From Nonomuraea pusilla (GTDB lineage: Bacteria; Actinomycetota; Actinomycetes; Streptosporangiales; Streptosporangiaceae): a stretch of 64,000 nucleotides of DNA. The notes under the pieces were generated by a model. The model made no database searches, was not told the origin of the DNA, and saw only the letters and a list, made by a program, of their open reading frames with translations. Positions 46,079-54,402 of the stretch are shown here, in pieces. Positions within the stretch are counted from its first letter, which is position 1. Each line of letters begins with the position of its first letter. The position numbers and the translations under genes were made by a program. The stretch is from assembly GCF_900109355.1 (NCBI RefSeq), contig NZ_FOBF01000024.1, forward strand, positions 90,397 to 154,396, read 5' to 3'.

Positions 46079-47365
46079 ATGTCCGTCGACGTCCCGCTGA
46101 CCGCGGAGGACGTGCTGCGCATCGCCGCGTGCAAGGACCGCGGCCCTTCGCGCGAGGCGATGGTGATCGCCTACGGCTACCACCGCATCGCCTGCGACCT
46201 GGCCACGCACCTGGGGCGGGCGGCCAACAACTGGTACTGCTACGCCACCTGGACGTCCAAGGCGGTGGGCGAGAGCCTCGACCTGCGGCCGGGCTCGCCG
46301 TTCCTGACGGACTTCGGCCGCCGGCTCGGGGTGCCGCGGCGGCTGCGCGGGCTGTTCCGCGGCGCGCTGCTGACGCTGCTCGGCCCGAGCTACCAACTGG
46401 GGCTCGCTCTGGCCAACCGGGCGATCTTCCTGGAGACGGCGAGCCTCGCCGTCGCCCTGTGGAAGGACGACTCCCCCGGCGCCTACCTGAGGGTGCGGGC
46501 GGGCGGGGAGGCGGAGATGCCGCCCGAGTTCCTGTCGGACCTGCTGGAGGACGCCGACGAGCGCTACCTCAGGGACGCCGCGGAGCTGTTCGCCGAGGCC
46601 AGGGCGGAGCAGGACCCTGCCAGGCGGGCCGAGCTGATGCTGGGCGCGAACATCGCGCTGTCGGCGTACGAGCAGAAGCGGGCGCAGAAGGCGCTGGAGC
46701 TGGTGCTGTACCGGCCGGTGCGGTGGCTGACGCGGGTGTCGTGGCGGTCGGCGCGCTCGCTGGTGACGGGCCGCCCGTTCCGCCGCTTCCGGCTCTACAG
46801 CGCGCCGCACGAGCGGCAGCCGTGGCTGACGCGGGTGCTGGAGCAGGCGTGGGCGGGGCTCTACACCCGCCGCCTGTTCTCGGTGCGGACGCCGGTGAGC
46901 GACATCAGGGTGGGCCGCCCGCTGGCGGCGCCGCCCGCGGTGGACGCGGCGCGGGCGTGGGCGCCGATCAGGGACGACAGGGTGCGGAAGCTCGCGGCCG
47001 AGTTCATCCCGGAGGACGTGGAGGCGGCGACGGCCCCGGTGGCGAACTGGGTGACCTACGAGGACCGGATGCGGTTCATCGTCTCCTACTTCCGGATGTA
47101 CCAGACGGTGGGCGCGCTCTACGACCCGCCGTTCGACCCGGCGCTCGCCGCGGAGCTGCACGAGGAGATGGCCGTGGGCCTGCTGCCCGAGGCGGTCGAC
47201 GCGCTGCCCGCGACCGGCCGCTCCCGCAAGGGGCGGCTGCTGCCCCGCCTGCGGCGCAGGACGTACCGGTACCCGACGGAGACCGACCCGGACGCGTACG
47301 AGATGGCGCGCTTCGACTTCGAGCCGTTCCTGGAGGCGATCGCCCTTGAGAAGTCGGGACGGTAG
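46079..47365 (+). CDS. Conserved hypothetical protein
   Basis: A 428-residue, helix-rich cytoplasmic protein beginning MSVDVPLTAEDVLRIAAC, with GGGAGGA placed before the ATG. Distinct features are a charged N-terminal segment with ATHLGRAANNWYCYATW, several Arg-rich helices (ARSLVTGRPFRRFRLY) and a C-terminal WVTYEDRMRFIVSYFRMYQ. It is long and shows normal coding bias, so it is real, but no family is recognised. Its 3' end is 15 nt from a convergent sigma-factor gene. Role unknown. Confidence 0.7.
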   Translation: MSVDVPLTAEDVLRIAACKDRGPSREAMVIAYGYHRIACDLATHLGRAANNWYCYATWTSKAVGESLDLRPGSPFLTDFGRRLGVPRRLRGLFRGALLTLLGPSYQLGLALANRAIFLETASLAVALWKDDSPGAYLRVRAGGEAEMPPEFLSDLLEDADERYLRDAAELFAEARAEQDPARRAELMLGANIALSAYEQKRAQKALELVLYRPVRWLTRVSWRSARSLVTGRPFRRFRLYSAPHERQPWLTRVLEQAWAGLYTRRLFSVRTPVSDIRVGRPLAAPPAVDAARAWAPIRDDRVRKLAAEFIPEDVEAATAPVANWVTYEDRMRFIVSYFRMYQTVGALYDPPFDPALAAELHEEMAVGLLPEAVDALPATGRSRKGRLLPRLRRRTYRYPTETDPDAYEMARFDFEPFLEAIALEKSGR

Positions 47366-47380
47366 GGCCGCGGGGGCGGG

Positions 47381-47953
47381 TCAGTCGAGGAAGTCCCTGG
47401 TGATCTCGCGGGCCTGCAGCAGGCCGCGCAGCCTGGCGAAGCAGCGGGCCCGGGTGGGGCCGATGCTGCCGACCGGCCTGCCCAGCCTGCGTGCGACGTC
47501 CGCGTAGTGGGGTTCGGAGGTCTCCGTGAGCGCCATGAACAGGGTCCGCTGCGAGTCGGGCAGTTCCTCGACGAGCTCGGCGAGCGTCCCCGCGAGCCAG
47601 ACCCTGGCCAGTTCCCTGTCGACGTCGTCGGTGCCGCCGACGGTGTCCAGGTCGGGGGTGCAGATCTCCTTGGTCCGCCTCCCGAGCTTCAGGCACTCCC
47701 TGAAGGCGATCGTGGCGAGCCAGCCGGCCATGCGGCGGCCGTCGGCGACGCTGCCGAGGTTCTGCCAGGCCAGCAGCCAGGTCGTCTGCAGGACGTCCTG
47801 GGCGTCCTCGTGGCTGAGCCTGAACCGGCGGATGCGCGCCCTGAGCATCGGGGTGAACTCGGCGACGAGCCGCTCCCAGGCGTCGGCGTCCCCGTCCTGG
47901 GCGGCTGACACCAGGGCGGCGGTGTCGTCGCGCTCGGCGGTCTGCACGTGCAT
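47381..47953 (-). CDS. RNA polymerase sigma-70 family (ECF-like) factor
   Basis: A 190-residue sigma factor with region 2 (ARIRRFRLSHEDAQDVLQ, TTWLLAWQNLGS) and a C-terminal region 4 with the helix-turn-helix ALTETSEPHYADVARRLG. No anti-sigma gene is adjacent. GGGAGA lies before ATG 47953. It is divergent from a Crp/Fnr gene, with a Crp-like palindrome between them. Target regulon unknown. Confidence 0.85.
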   Translation of the reverse strand: MHVQTAERDDTAALVSAAQDGDADAWERLVAEFTPMLRARIRRFRLSHEDAQDVLQTTWLLAWQNLGSVADGRRMAGWLATIAFRECLKLGRRTKEICTPDLDTVGGTDDVDRELARVWLAGTLAELVEELPDSQRTLFMALTETSEPHYADVARRLGRPVGSIGPTRARCFARLRGLLQAREITRDFLD

Positions 47954-48061
47954 GTCACTCTCCCCGGGTACGGGACGTCCTGTGGCGGGGCCGGAACCGG
48001 CCCGCGGCTCAACGGTCCGCCGGATCGCCGGCGAGAGCTGTCTCGTACGTGACAGTCCGGA

Positions 48062-48077
48062 TGTGTTCCGCATCACA
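48062..48077. promoter_or_regulatory. Crp-like palindrome between sigma-factor and crp genes
   Basis: TGTGT-TCCGCA-TCACA matches the TGTGA-N6-TCACA consensus at 9 of 10 fixed positions. It lies 58 nt upstream of the Crp/Fnr start and 108 nt upstream of the sigma-factor start. Confidence 0.6.
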
Positions 48078-48123
48078 TTCCGGACATCGGAGACGCCGTA
48101 CTGCCCGTCCGGTCATTGCGGCC

Positions 48124-48129
48124 TAGAGT
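48124..48129 (+). promoter_or_regulatory. -10 box for the Crp/Fnr gene
   Basis: TAGAGT is 6 nt before ATG 48136 with no ribosome-binding site, suggesting a leaderless mRNA. Confidence 0.5.
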
Positions 48130-48135
48130 GCTGCC

Positions 48136-48837
48136 ATGACCGGCCCCCCGCACGACGCAGAGCGCGTCGCCGCCGAGCTGGCGGCGATCCCGTTGTTCAG
48201 CGCGCTGGGCGAGGAGGGCGTCGCGCGGGCGGCCAGGGCGGGCCTGTCGCGCCACTACCGTCCCGGGCAGATCATCTTCCACCAGGGCGACCCGGGCGAG
48301 TCGCTGTACGCGCTGCTCGACGGCATGGTGAAGGTGGTCTTCAGCACCGAGCAGGGCGACGAGATCGTGCTCAACGTGCTGGGCCGCGGGGAGACGTTCG
48401 GCGAGCTGGCGCTGCTCGACGGCTCGCCGCGCTCGGCCTCGATCGTCGCCGTACGGCCGGCCTGGGCGTTCGCGCTGCCCAGGGCGCGGCTGCTGGAGCT
48501 GATGCGCGAGCACCCCGCGCTGGCCGACGAGTTCCTGCACCTGCTCGGCGGCCTGGTGCGCCGGCTCACCGAGCAGGCCGCCGACCTGGCCTTCCTCGAC
48601 CTCGGCGGGCGGCTGGCGAAGCTGCTGCTGCACCTGGCGGGCAAGCACGGCGGCGCCGACGGCGTGGTGAGCCTGCCGGGGCTCACGCAGTCGGACCTCG
48701 CGGCGCTCATCGGAGCGTCCCGCCCGGCGGTCAACCGCGCCCTGCAGTCCCTCGTGGCGCGCAACCTCATCGCGGTCGAAGGCCGCACCATCACGCTGCT
48801 CGACGTCGCCGCCCTGCGCAAGCGGGGCGGGCTCTGA
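48136..48837 (+). CDS. Crp/Fnr family transcriptional regulator
   Basis: A 233-residue regulator with an N-terminal cyclic-nucleotide-binding barrel (about 20-135) and a C-terminal winged helix. The phosphate-binding cassette FGELALLDGSPRSAS (88-102) keeps the Arg99-Ser100 pair, so cAMP or cGMP binding is plausible. The recognition helix reads GASRPAVNRALQSL; Pro replaces the Glu of the usual SRETV pattern, so DNA specificity may differ from the main Crp. It is followed after 21 nt by an MpaB-type oxygenase and a cyclase-like protein, so the three may form one unit. Confidence 0.9.
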   Translation: MTGPPHDAERVAAELAAIPLFSALGEEGVARAARAGLSRHYRPGQIIFHQGDPGESLYALLDGMVKVVFSTEQGDEIVLNVLGRGETFGELALLDGSPRSASIVAVRPAWAFALPRARLLELMREHPALADEFLHLLGGLVRRLTEQAADLAFLDLGGRLAKLLLHLAGKHGGADGVVSLPGLTQSDLAALIGASRPAVNRALQSLVARNLIAVEGRTITLLDVAALRKRGGL

Positions 48838-48858
48838 CCTGATCTGGAGTGGGCGCAC

Positions 48859-50181
48859 ATGAACGACGACTGGCCGGAGGAGAGATTCCGGGAGCTGCGG
48901 CACCGGGCCGACCCCGAGATCGACCAGGTGGTGAGCGCGTACCTCGCGACGCGGCCCCGGGGCGGCAACCCGCTCGCGCTGGTCCGCGAGGTCATCCAGG
49001 AGCTGGGACGGGCCAAGAGGGAGGCCAGGGAGTCGTCGGGGGCCAAGAGCGCCGCCGACGTCTTCGCCGCCATCGACTTCCCGTCCGGGTTACCCGACTG
49101 GGGCCACGACAGGGAGCTGCTGGCGAGGGGGCAGGCCGTCTTCTCCGACTACGGGCTGCACCAGGCGGCGGCGCTGTTCTGCAAGTGCCTGCCCATGGCG
49201 TACGTGGAGGTGTCCAGCGCCAAGGTGCTGGCCGGCGTGTCCGACCTGGCCACGCACAGCCTGACCAGGCGGGTGGCGGAGACCGGCCAGATGCTGGTGG
49301 ACGTCATGGGCCTCAAGGCGACCGACAGCCTGGCCCCCGGCGGCCCCGGCTACACGACGGCGATCGGGCTGCGCGTGCTGCACGCGTTCGTCCGCGCGCT
49401 GGTGGACGACCGTTTCCCCGACTGGGACGCCGAACGGTACGGCCCGCCGGTGAACCAGGAGCTGCTGCTCGCCACGATCTTCGACTTCTCCGTCGTCACC
49501 TGGGAGGCGCTGGAGTCGATGGGGGTGGTGCTGAGCGAGGAGGACCGCGCCGCCCACCTGTACACGTGGAGCGTCTTCGGGCACCTCATGGGCGTGGAGG
49601 CGTGCCGCGACCGGCCGCTCACCCTCGACGACGTCGAGCCCGTCAGCACCCGGCTCGGCCGCCTGTACGAGGCCTGCGACGACGGCCGCAGGCTCATGGC
49701 GAGGCTGCTGGAGGAGATGGAGGAGTTCATGCCGCTCGGCTGGCGCAAGCTGCCGCGCAGCCTCGTCCACTGGCTCTTCCGCGACGCCGCGTACGGCGCC
49801 GACCAGGTGCCGCGCCTGCTCGACGTGCCGCCTCCCGCGTGGTGGTTCACGCTGCTGTTCCGCGTCATGCGGGCGGTCAACCGGGCGGGCGGCACGGGCG
49901 GCGCGCTGGACCGGGTGGCGCGCCGGCTGGGCGCCAAGGCCGGCAGGCACATCGTCATCGCCCTGGTCGACCGCCACTCGGGCGGCCGGGCCCCATTCCG
50001 CATCCCTGAGGAGCTGGCGCGGGAGTGGCGGGTCAGGCAGTCGCGCGGCGCGGTCGCGGCGCGCCGGGTCAGGCGGGGCGTGCGGCGGGGCGTGCGGCGC
50101 ACCGTGGGACACCGGGCCGGGCCCGGCGCGTCCGCGGCGAAGCGCTCGCCCTCCCCCGGCGGCGGCGGGACCGTCCCGTGA
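48859..50181 (+). CDS. MpaB-type oxygenase (DUF2236)
   Basis: A 440-residue protein of the MpaB/latex-clearing-like DUF2236 family. Core features are DWGHDRELLARGQAVF, a region with LHQAAALFCKCLPMAYVE, RRVAETGQMLVDVMG, and FDFSVVTWEALESMG with HLMGVEACRD, which hold the histidines likely to bind heme. The C-terminal 55 residues are Arg/Gly-rich and look disordered (RRVRRGVRRGVRRTVG). TGGAGTG precedes ATG 48859. Its stop overlaps the next gene by four bases, so it is coupled to the cyclase-like gene. Substrate unknown. Confidence 0.87.
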   Translation: MNDDWPEERFRELRHRADPEIDQVVSAYLATRPRGGNPLALVREVIQELGRAKREARESSGAKSAADVFAAIDFPSGLPDWGHDRELLARGQAVFSDYGLHQAAALFCKCLPMAYVEVSSAKVLAGVSDLATHSLTRRVAETGQMLVDVMGLKATDSLAPGGPGYTTAIGLRVLHAFVRALVDDRFPDWDAERYGPPVNQELLLATIFDFSVVTWEALESMGVVLSEEDRAAHLYTWSVFGHLMGVEACRDRPLTLDDVEPVSTRLGRLYEACDDGRRLMARLLEEMEEFMPLGWRKLPRSLVHWLFRDAAYGADQVPRLLDVPPPAWWFTLLFRVMRAVNRAGGTGGALDRVARRLGAKAGRHIVIALVDRHSGGRAPFRIPEELAREWRVRQSRGAVAARRVRRGVRRGVRRTVGHRAGPGASAAKRSPSPGGGGTVP

Positions 50182-53100
50182 GCGCGCCGTACCCGCCCGG
50201 CCGCCTGACCACGGCCACCATCCTGTTCACGGACGTGGTCAGCTCCACCGCGCTGCGGATCAGGCTCGGCGAGGAGCGCGCCAACGACGTCTTCCGCCGC
50301 CTGTACGTCCTGCTGCACTCGGTGGTGACCGCGAACGGCGCGTCGTTCACCAAGAGCCTGGGCGACGGGCTGATGGCGGTGTTCGACTCGGCCACGGCCG
50401 GGCTGGACGCGGTCATCGCCGTCGAGCACGCCGTGGCCGAGGAGAACGAGCGGGCCATGGAGAAGATCTCCATCAGGGCCGCGCTGGCGGCGGGCGACGT
50501 GTGCTGGGGGCACGACGACGTCAGCGGCCTGCCCACGGTGGAGGCGGCCCGGCTGGTCGCGATCGCCGAGGGCGGCCAGGTGCTCTGCACCGACCTGGTG
50601 CGGCGGCTGGCGCAGGGCCGGGGCCGGCACGAGTTCAAGGACCTCGGGCGGCTCCCCGGCAAGGGGCTGCGGGAGCCCATGCACACGTACGAGCTGCACT
50701 GGCAGAGCGCCGACCAGCGTGACGGCGGCGGGCTGCCGCCGTGGCTGGACGGCGGCCACGGGGAGCACGGGGGGCACGGCGGGCACGTCCTGCCGTTCCT
50801 CGGCAGGGACGAGGAGCTGCGGCTGCTCGACGGCGAGCTGAACGCGGCCGAGTTCGGCAGCGGGCTGGTCATCCTGCAGGGCGAGCCGGGCGTGGGCAAG
50901 ACGCGGCTGGCGTCCGAGGTGGCCAGGCGGGCGCTGAAGCGGCGGTTCACGGTGCTGGCCGGCCGGTGCACCGACCCGGCCAGGCAGGCGTACGAGCCGA
51001 TCGCGGGGGCGGTCGAGCGGCTGGCCCGCACGTCGCCCGCGCTGCTGCTGCGGGCCGGGGTCGACCAGCAGTGCGGCCAGCTCGTCCGGCTCGCGCCTTC
51101 GCTGGCGGCGCCGCCGCTGTCGCTCGCCGTGCCACCCGCGACGGAACCGGTGTCGGAGCGGTACCACCTCATGGCGGCCGCGCGCACGCTGATCGAGCGG
51201 CTGGCCGACATCCGGCCGGTGCTGCTCGTGATCGACGACCTGCAGTGGGCGACGCTGGAGTCGCTGCAGATGCTGCACGCGCTCACCTGGGACGCCGACG
51301 CGCTGCCGCTGCTGGTGCTCGCCACGTCGCGGCCGGTGCCCGAGTCGGCGGTGCCCGAGCTGCACAAGCTGACCGCGGGCGGCCGGGTCGTCCCCGTCTC
51401 CTCCTTCGGCCTGGACGAGGTCGGCCACGCCCTGGCCGGCCTGCGCAGACCGGCCGGGGAGGCGGAGCTGCTGCACCGGGTCACCGGCGGCAACGCCTTC
51501 CTCGTCAGCGAGGTGGCCAGGGAGCTGGCCGCGGGCAAGGAGTTCGACGCGCTGGCCGTGCCCGACTCCGTCACCCGCATGGTGGGCATCCGCAGGGCTC
51601 AGCTCCCGCCGGACGCGAGGGAGCTCGTCACCCTGCTCGCCGTCGGCGAGCGGATGGAGTCGGCCGAGCTGCGGCACGCCCTCGGCCTGGACGAGGCCAG
51701 GTTCGTCGCCGCCGCCGAGGAGGCCATGGGCGCCGGGCTCGTCACCATGACGGGCGCGGGCCGCTGCCAGTTCTCGCACGAGCTCACCAGGACCGCCCTG
51801 TACTCGACGCTGTCGCCGGCGCGCGCCGGGCTGCTGCACGGCCGGGTGGCCGACGCGTTGTGCGAGGCCGACCCGAACGCGATGCAGTCGCGCCCGTACG
51901 TGGTGGCCACGCACCTCGTGGCCGCCGCCGAGCACGGCCGCGACCCCGCCCGGGTGCGCCAGGCGGGCCTCGCGGCGGTGCGCGCCGCCGAGCACGCGCT
52001 GGAGGGGCTGGCCCACCGCGAGGCGGTCACCTGGTACCAGCGGGCCCTCGGCCTGCTGGGCGAGCCCGACGAGGGCGACCCGGCCGAGCGCAGGGCCGAG
52101 CTGCTGATGGACTGCGGGCGGGCCATGTGGCTGGCCGGCCACCCGGACGCCAGGCGTACCCTGCTGGACGCCGCCGACCTGGCCAGGCAGTGCGGGCGCA
52201 GCGACCTGATCGTCACCGCGGCGCTCGGCGGCGACCGCGGCTCGGGCATCTCTGCCACGCCCGACCACGAGCGCATCGCGCTGCTGACCGAGGCGCGCAC
52301 CCTGGTCGACTCCACGGACGTCAGCACCAGGGCGCTGCTGGCGGCGCAGCTCGCGTCCGAGCTGATCTGGGCGCCCGACGGCGAGCGGCGCTTCGCCATG
52401 AGCGACGAGGCGGTGGCGCTGGCCCGCAAGTCGGGCGACCCGCGCACGCTCGCCCAGGTGCTGGGGCTGCGCAGCCTGACGATCATCCCCGCCGACCCGC
52501 TGCACCAGCGGCACAGGGACGGCGACGAGATGCTGGAGGCCGCCCGCAGGACCGGCGACGACCTGGTGCTGTTCCACGCCATGGTGCAGCGCACGCCGCC
52601 GGTGCTCGACAGCGGCGACACCGCGCGCGCCGCCGAGCTGCTCGACCGGGCCGAGGAGCTGGCCCGCAGGCTCGCGCAGCCGCACCTGACGTGGCTGATC
52701 GGCTACTCCAGGGCCGGGCTGACCCTCATGCAGGGCGACCTGGCGCAGGCCGAGTCGGAGGCCGAGCGGGCGCTGCGCCTGGGCGGCGAGATCGGCCGCC
52801 GCCTGGAGGCCGTCGCGATCTACTCGGAGCAGATCGCCGAGATCCGGCGGCTGCAGGGGCGGCTGTGGGAGCTGCGCGACCGGCTGCGCCGCGCCGGGCA
52901 GGCACCCCGCGTGGACCCCGTGCACGCGGTGCTGCGCTACCTGTGCGAGCTGGACGACGAGCAGGCCGGCCCGCTGCTCGACCGGATCCTGGCCGGGCGG
53001 GGCGGGGTGCCGCCGAGGAACATGGCCCAGCGTCCCGCCCTGGACAACCTCGCCGTGGCCGCCGCCCGGCTGAACCGTCCCGACCTGGCCGCCCGGGTGT

Positions 53101-53423
53101 ACGAGACGCTGGAGGAGGAGGGCGAGACGTTCGGGCACGGCGCGGTGGCGCACCACTGCGGGCACCACTACCTGGCGCACCTCGCCGTGACGCTGGGCGA
53201 GCCCGGCCGGGCGTCGCGGCACTTCGAGGCGGCGGCCGAGGTGCACGAGCGTGCCGGGGTGCCGCTCATGCTGGCCGAGTCGCTGCTCGACTGGGCGGGC
53301 CTGCTGGACCGCGGCGAGGCCGACGGGCCCAAGCCGGCGGACCTGCGCCGCTGGTGCGCCTCGCTCCTGCGGGGCCGCGCCGCCCACCACCTGGCCCGCC
53401 GGCTCCCCGCCGGGGAGTCGTAG
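50178..53423 (+). CDS. Class III nucleotidyl cyclase-AAA ATPase-TPR regulator, cyclase site degraded
   Basis: A 1081-residue protein in three parts. Residues 5-175 are a class III cyclase domain: metal Asp19 in ILFTDVVSST and Asp63 in SLGDGLMAVF, Lys59 substrate residue, Arg125 kept in TVEAARL, but the transition-state Asn is replaced by Val121. A His/Gly-rich linker (193-203) leads to an AAA/STAND-like ATPase with P-loop GEPGVGKTR and LLVIDDLQWA, then tetratricopeptide-like helical repeats to the end. It has no DNA-binding domain. GTG 50178 overlaps the upstream stop (GTGA). It may be a cyclic-nucleotide or ATP-sensing signalling protein for the upstream Crp-like regulator. Confidence 0.88.
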   Translation: MSAPYPPGRLTTATILFTDVVSSTALRIRLGEERANDVFRRLYVLLHSVVTANGASFTKSLGDGLMAVFDSATAGLDAVIAVEHAVAEENERAMEKISIRAALAAGDVCWGHDDVSGLPTVEAARLVAIAEGGQVLCTDLVRRLAQGRGRHEFKDLGRLPGKGLREPMHTYELHWQSADQRDGGGLPPWLDGGHGEHGGHGGHVLPFLGRDEELRLLDGELNAAEFGSGLVILQGEPGVGKTRLASEVARRALKRRFTVLAGRCTDPARQAYEPIAGAVERLARTSPALLLRAGVDQQCGQLVRLAPSLAAPPLSLAVPPATEPVSERYHLMAAARTLIERLADIRPVLLVIDDLQWATLESLQMLHALTWDADALPLLVLATSRPVPESAVPELHKLTAGGRVVPVSSFGLDEVGHALAGLRRPAGEAELLHRVTGGNAFLVSEVARELAAGKEFDALAVPDSVTRMVGIRRAQLPPDARELVTLLAVGERMESAELRHALGLDEARFVAAAEEAMGAGLVTMTGAGRCQFSHELTRTALYSTLSPARAGLLHGRVADALCEADPNAMQSRPYVVATHLVAAAEHGRDPARVRQAGLAAVRAAEHALEGLAHREAVTWYQRALGLLGEPDEGDPAERRAELLMDCGRAMWLAGHPDARRTLLDAADLARQCGRSDLIVTAALGGDRGSGISATPDHERIALLTEARTLVDSTDVSTRALLAAQLASELIWAPDGERRFAMSDEAVALARKSGDPRTLAQVLGLRSLTIIPADPLHQRHRDGDEMLEAARRTGDDLVLFHAMVQRTPPVLDSGDTARAAELLDRAEELARRLAQPHLTWLIGYSRAGLTLMQGDLAQAESEAERALRLGGEIGRRLEAVAIYSEQIAEIRRLQGRLWELRDRLRRAGQAPRVDPVHAVLRYLCELDDEQAGPLLDRILAGRGGVPPRNMAQRPALDNLAVAAARLNRPDLAARVYETLEEEGETFGHGAVAHHCGHHYLAHLAVTLGEPGRASRHFEAAAEVHERAGVPLMLAESLLDWAGLLDRGEADGPKPADLRRWCASLLRGRAAHHLARRLPAGES

Positions 53424-53447
53424 CGGGCCGGAGCGGCGCCCCGCCGG

Positions 53448-54335
53448 TCAGGGCAGGCAGACGGTGAGGGCGCCGGGGACGGCTCTGGCCTTGATGCGGG
53501 TCGTCGCCTTCCTGTCGCCGCCGTCCAGCTCGTACGTCAGCGGCGACCCGAACCTGGCCTTGACCTTCCTCGCCCGGGTCACGCGGACGAACGGCGACTC
53601 GTCGGACCGTCCGGTGGCCATCGTGCCGAGCACCCGCGCCCACTGCACGGGACCCTTGGCGGTGGACACGCCCACCTCCAGCCAGCCGTCGTCGGGGCGG
53701 GCGTCGTCGAACGCCTCGACGCCCCCGGCGATCGTGCCGACGTTGCCGATGAGCAGGCAGCTCGCCTCGCCCTCGAACCAGGGCGTCCCGTCGATCTCGA
53801 CCTTCATGGGGACGAGCGGCCCGCCGACGTGCCGGACGGCGGCCCTGACGTAGCCGAGCCTGCCGAACCGCTTCTTGGCCCGCCCGTCGGCGTCGGCGAT
53901 CATCTCGGCCTCGAACCCGGCCCCGGCCATGACGGCGAAGTGCTCGCCGTTGACCCGGCCGAGGTCCAGCTCGGCGCGGCGGCCGCGGAAGCCGGCGCGC
54001 ACGGCCTCCTCCAGGTCCACGGGGATGCCGAGGTTGGTGGCGAACAGGTTGCCGGTGCCGGCGGGGAGTATCGCCATGGGCACGCCGGACCCGGCCATGA
54101 CGTCGGCGCAGCGCTGCACCATGCCGTCGCCGCCCCAGACGAACACGAGGTCCGCCCCGCGCCGCAGCGCGTCGCGGACCTTCTTCGGCGCCTTCCTGCT
54201 CTTCGGGACCTCGTACCAGAGCAGGTCGCCGACGCCGTGGTCGGTGATGAGCACGCGGGCCCTGTCGAGCCCGGCGCCGAGGGTCTTCTTGCGGTGGGCG
54301 ATCACGGCCACCGTAGGGGGCTTCTCGGGAGACAC
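53448..54335 (-). CDS. Diacylglycerol kinase-like lipid kinase
   Basis: A 295-residue protein of the DAGK catalytic family: FVWGGDGMVQRCAD with the GGDG nucleotide loop, ILPAGTGNLFATNLGIP, and HFAVMAGAGFEAEMI. It phosphorylates diacylglycerol or a related lipid with ATP. GTG 54335 is used; a GTG at 54341 is possible. It lies convergent with the cyclase gene and divergent from a phospholipase D gene, which supports a lipid role. No membrane helix; probably peripheral. Confidence 0.87.
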   Translation of the reverse strand: MSPEKPPTVAVIAHRKKTLGAGLDRARVLITDHGVGDLLWYEVPKSRKAPKKVRDALRRGADLVFVWGGDGMVQRCADVMAGSGVPMAILPAGTGNLFATNLGIPVDLEEAVRAGFRGRRAELDLGRVNGEHFAVMAGAGFEAEMIADADGRAKKRFGRLGYVRAAVRHVGGPLVPMKVEIDGTPWFEGEASCLLIGNVGTIAGGVEAFDDARPDDGWLEVGVSTAKGPVQWARVLGTMATGRSDESPFVRVTRARKVKARFGSPLTYELDGGDRKATTRIKARAVPGALTVCLP

Positions 54336-54402
54336 GGGCACCGCACTACCCCGGGCGCGGCGTTTCAGGCGACGAATCATCCGGCGCGGCCCGGGTAGCG
54401 GC

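Noticed and set aside
49350..53390. 1346-codon minus-strand frame over the oxygenase and cyclase genes
   Set aside because: Both genes are well supported on the plus strand; the long frame results from codon bias.
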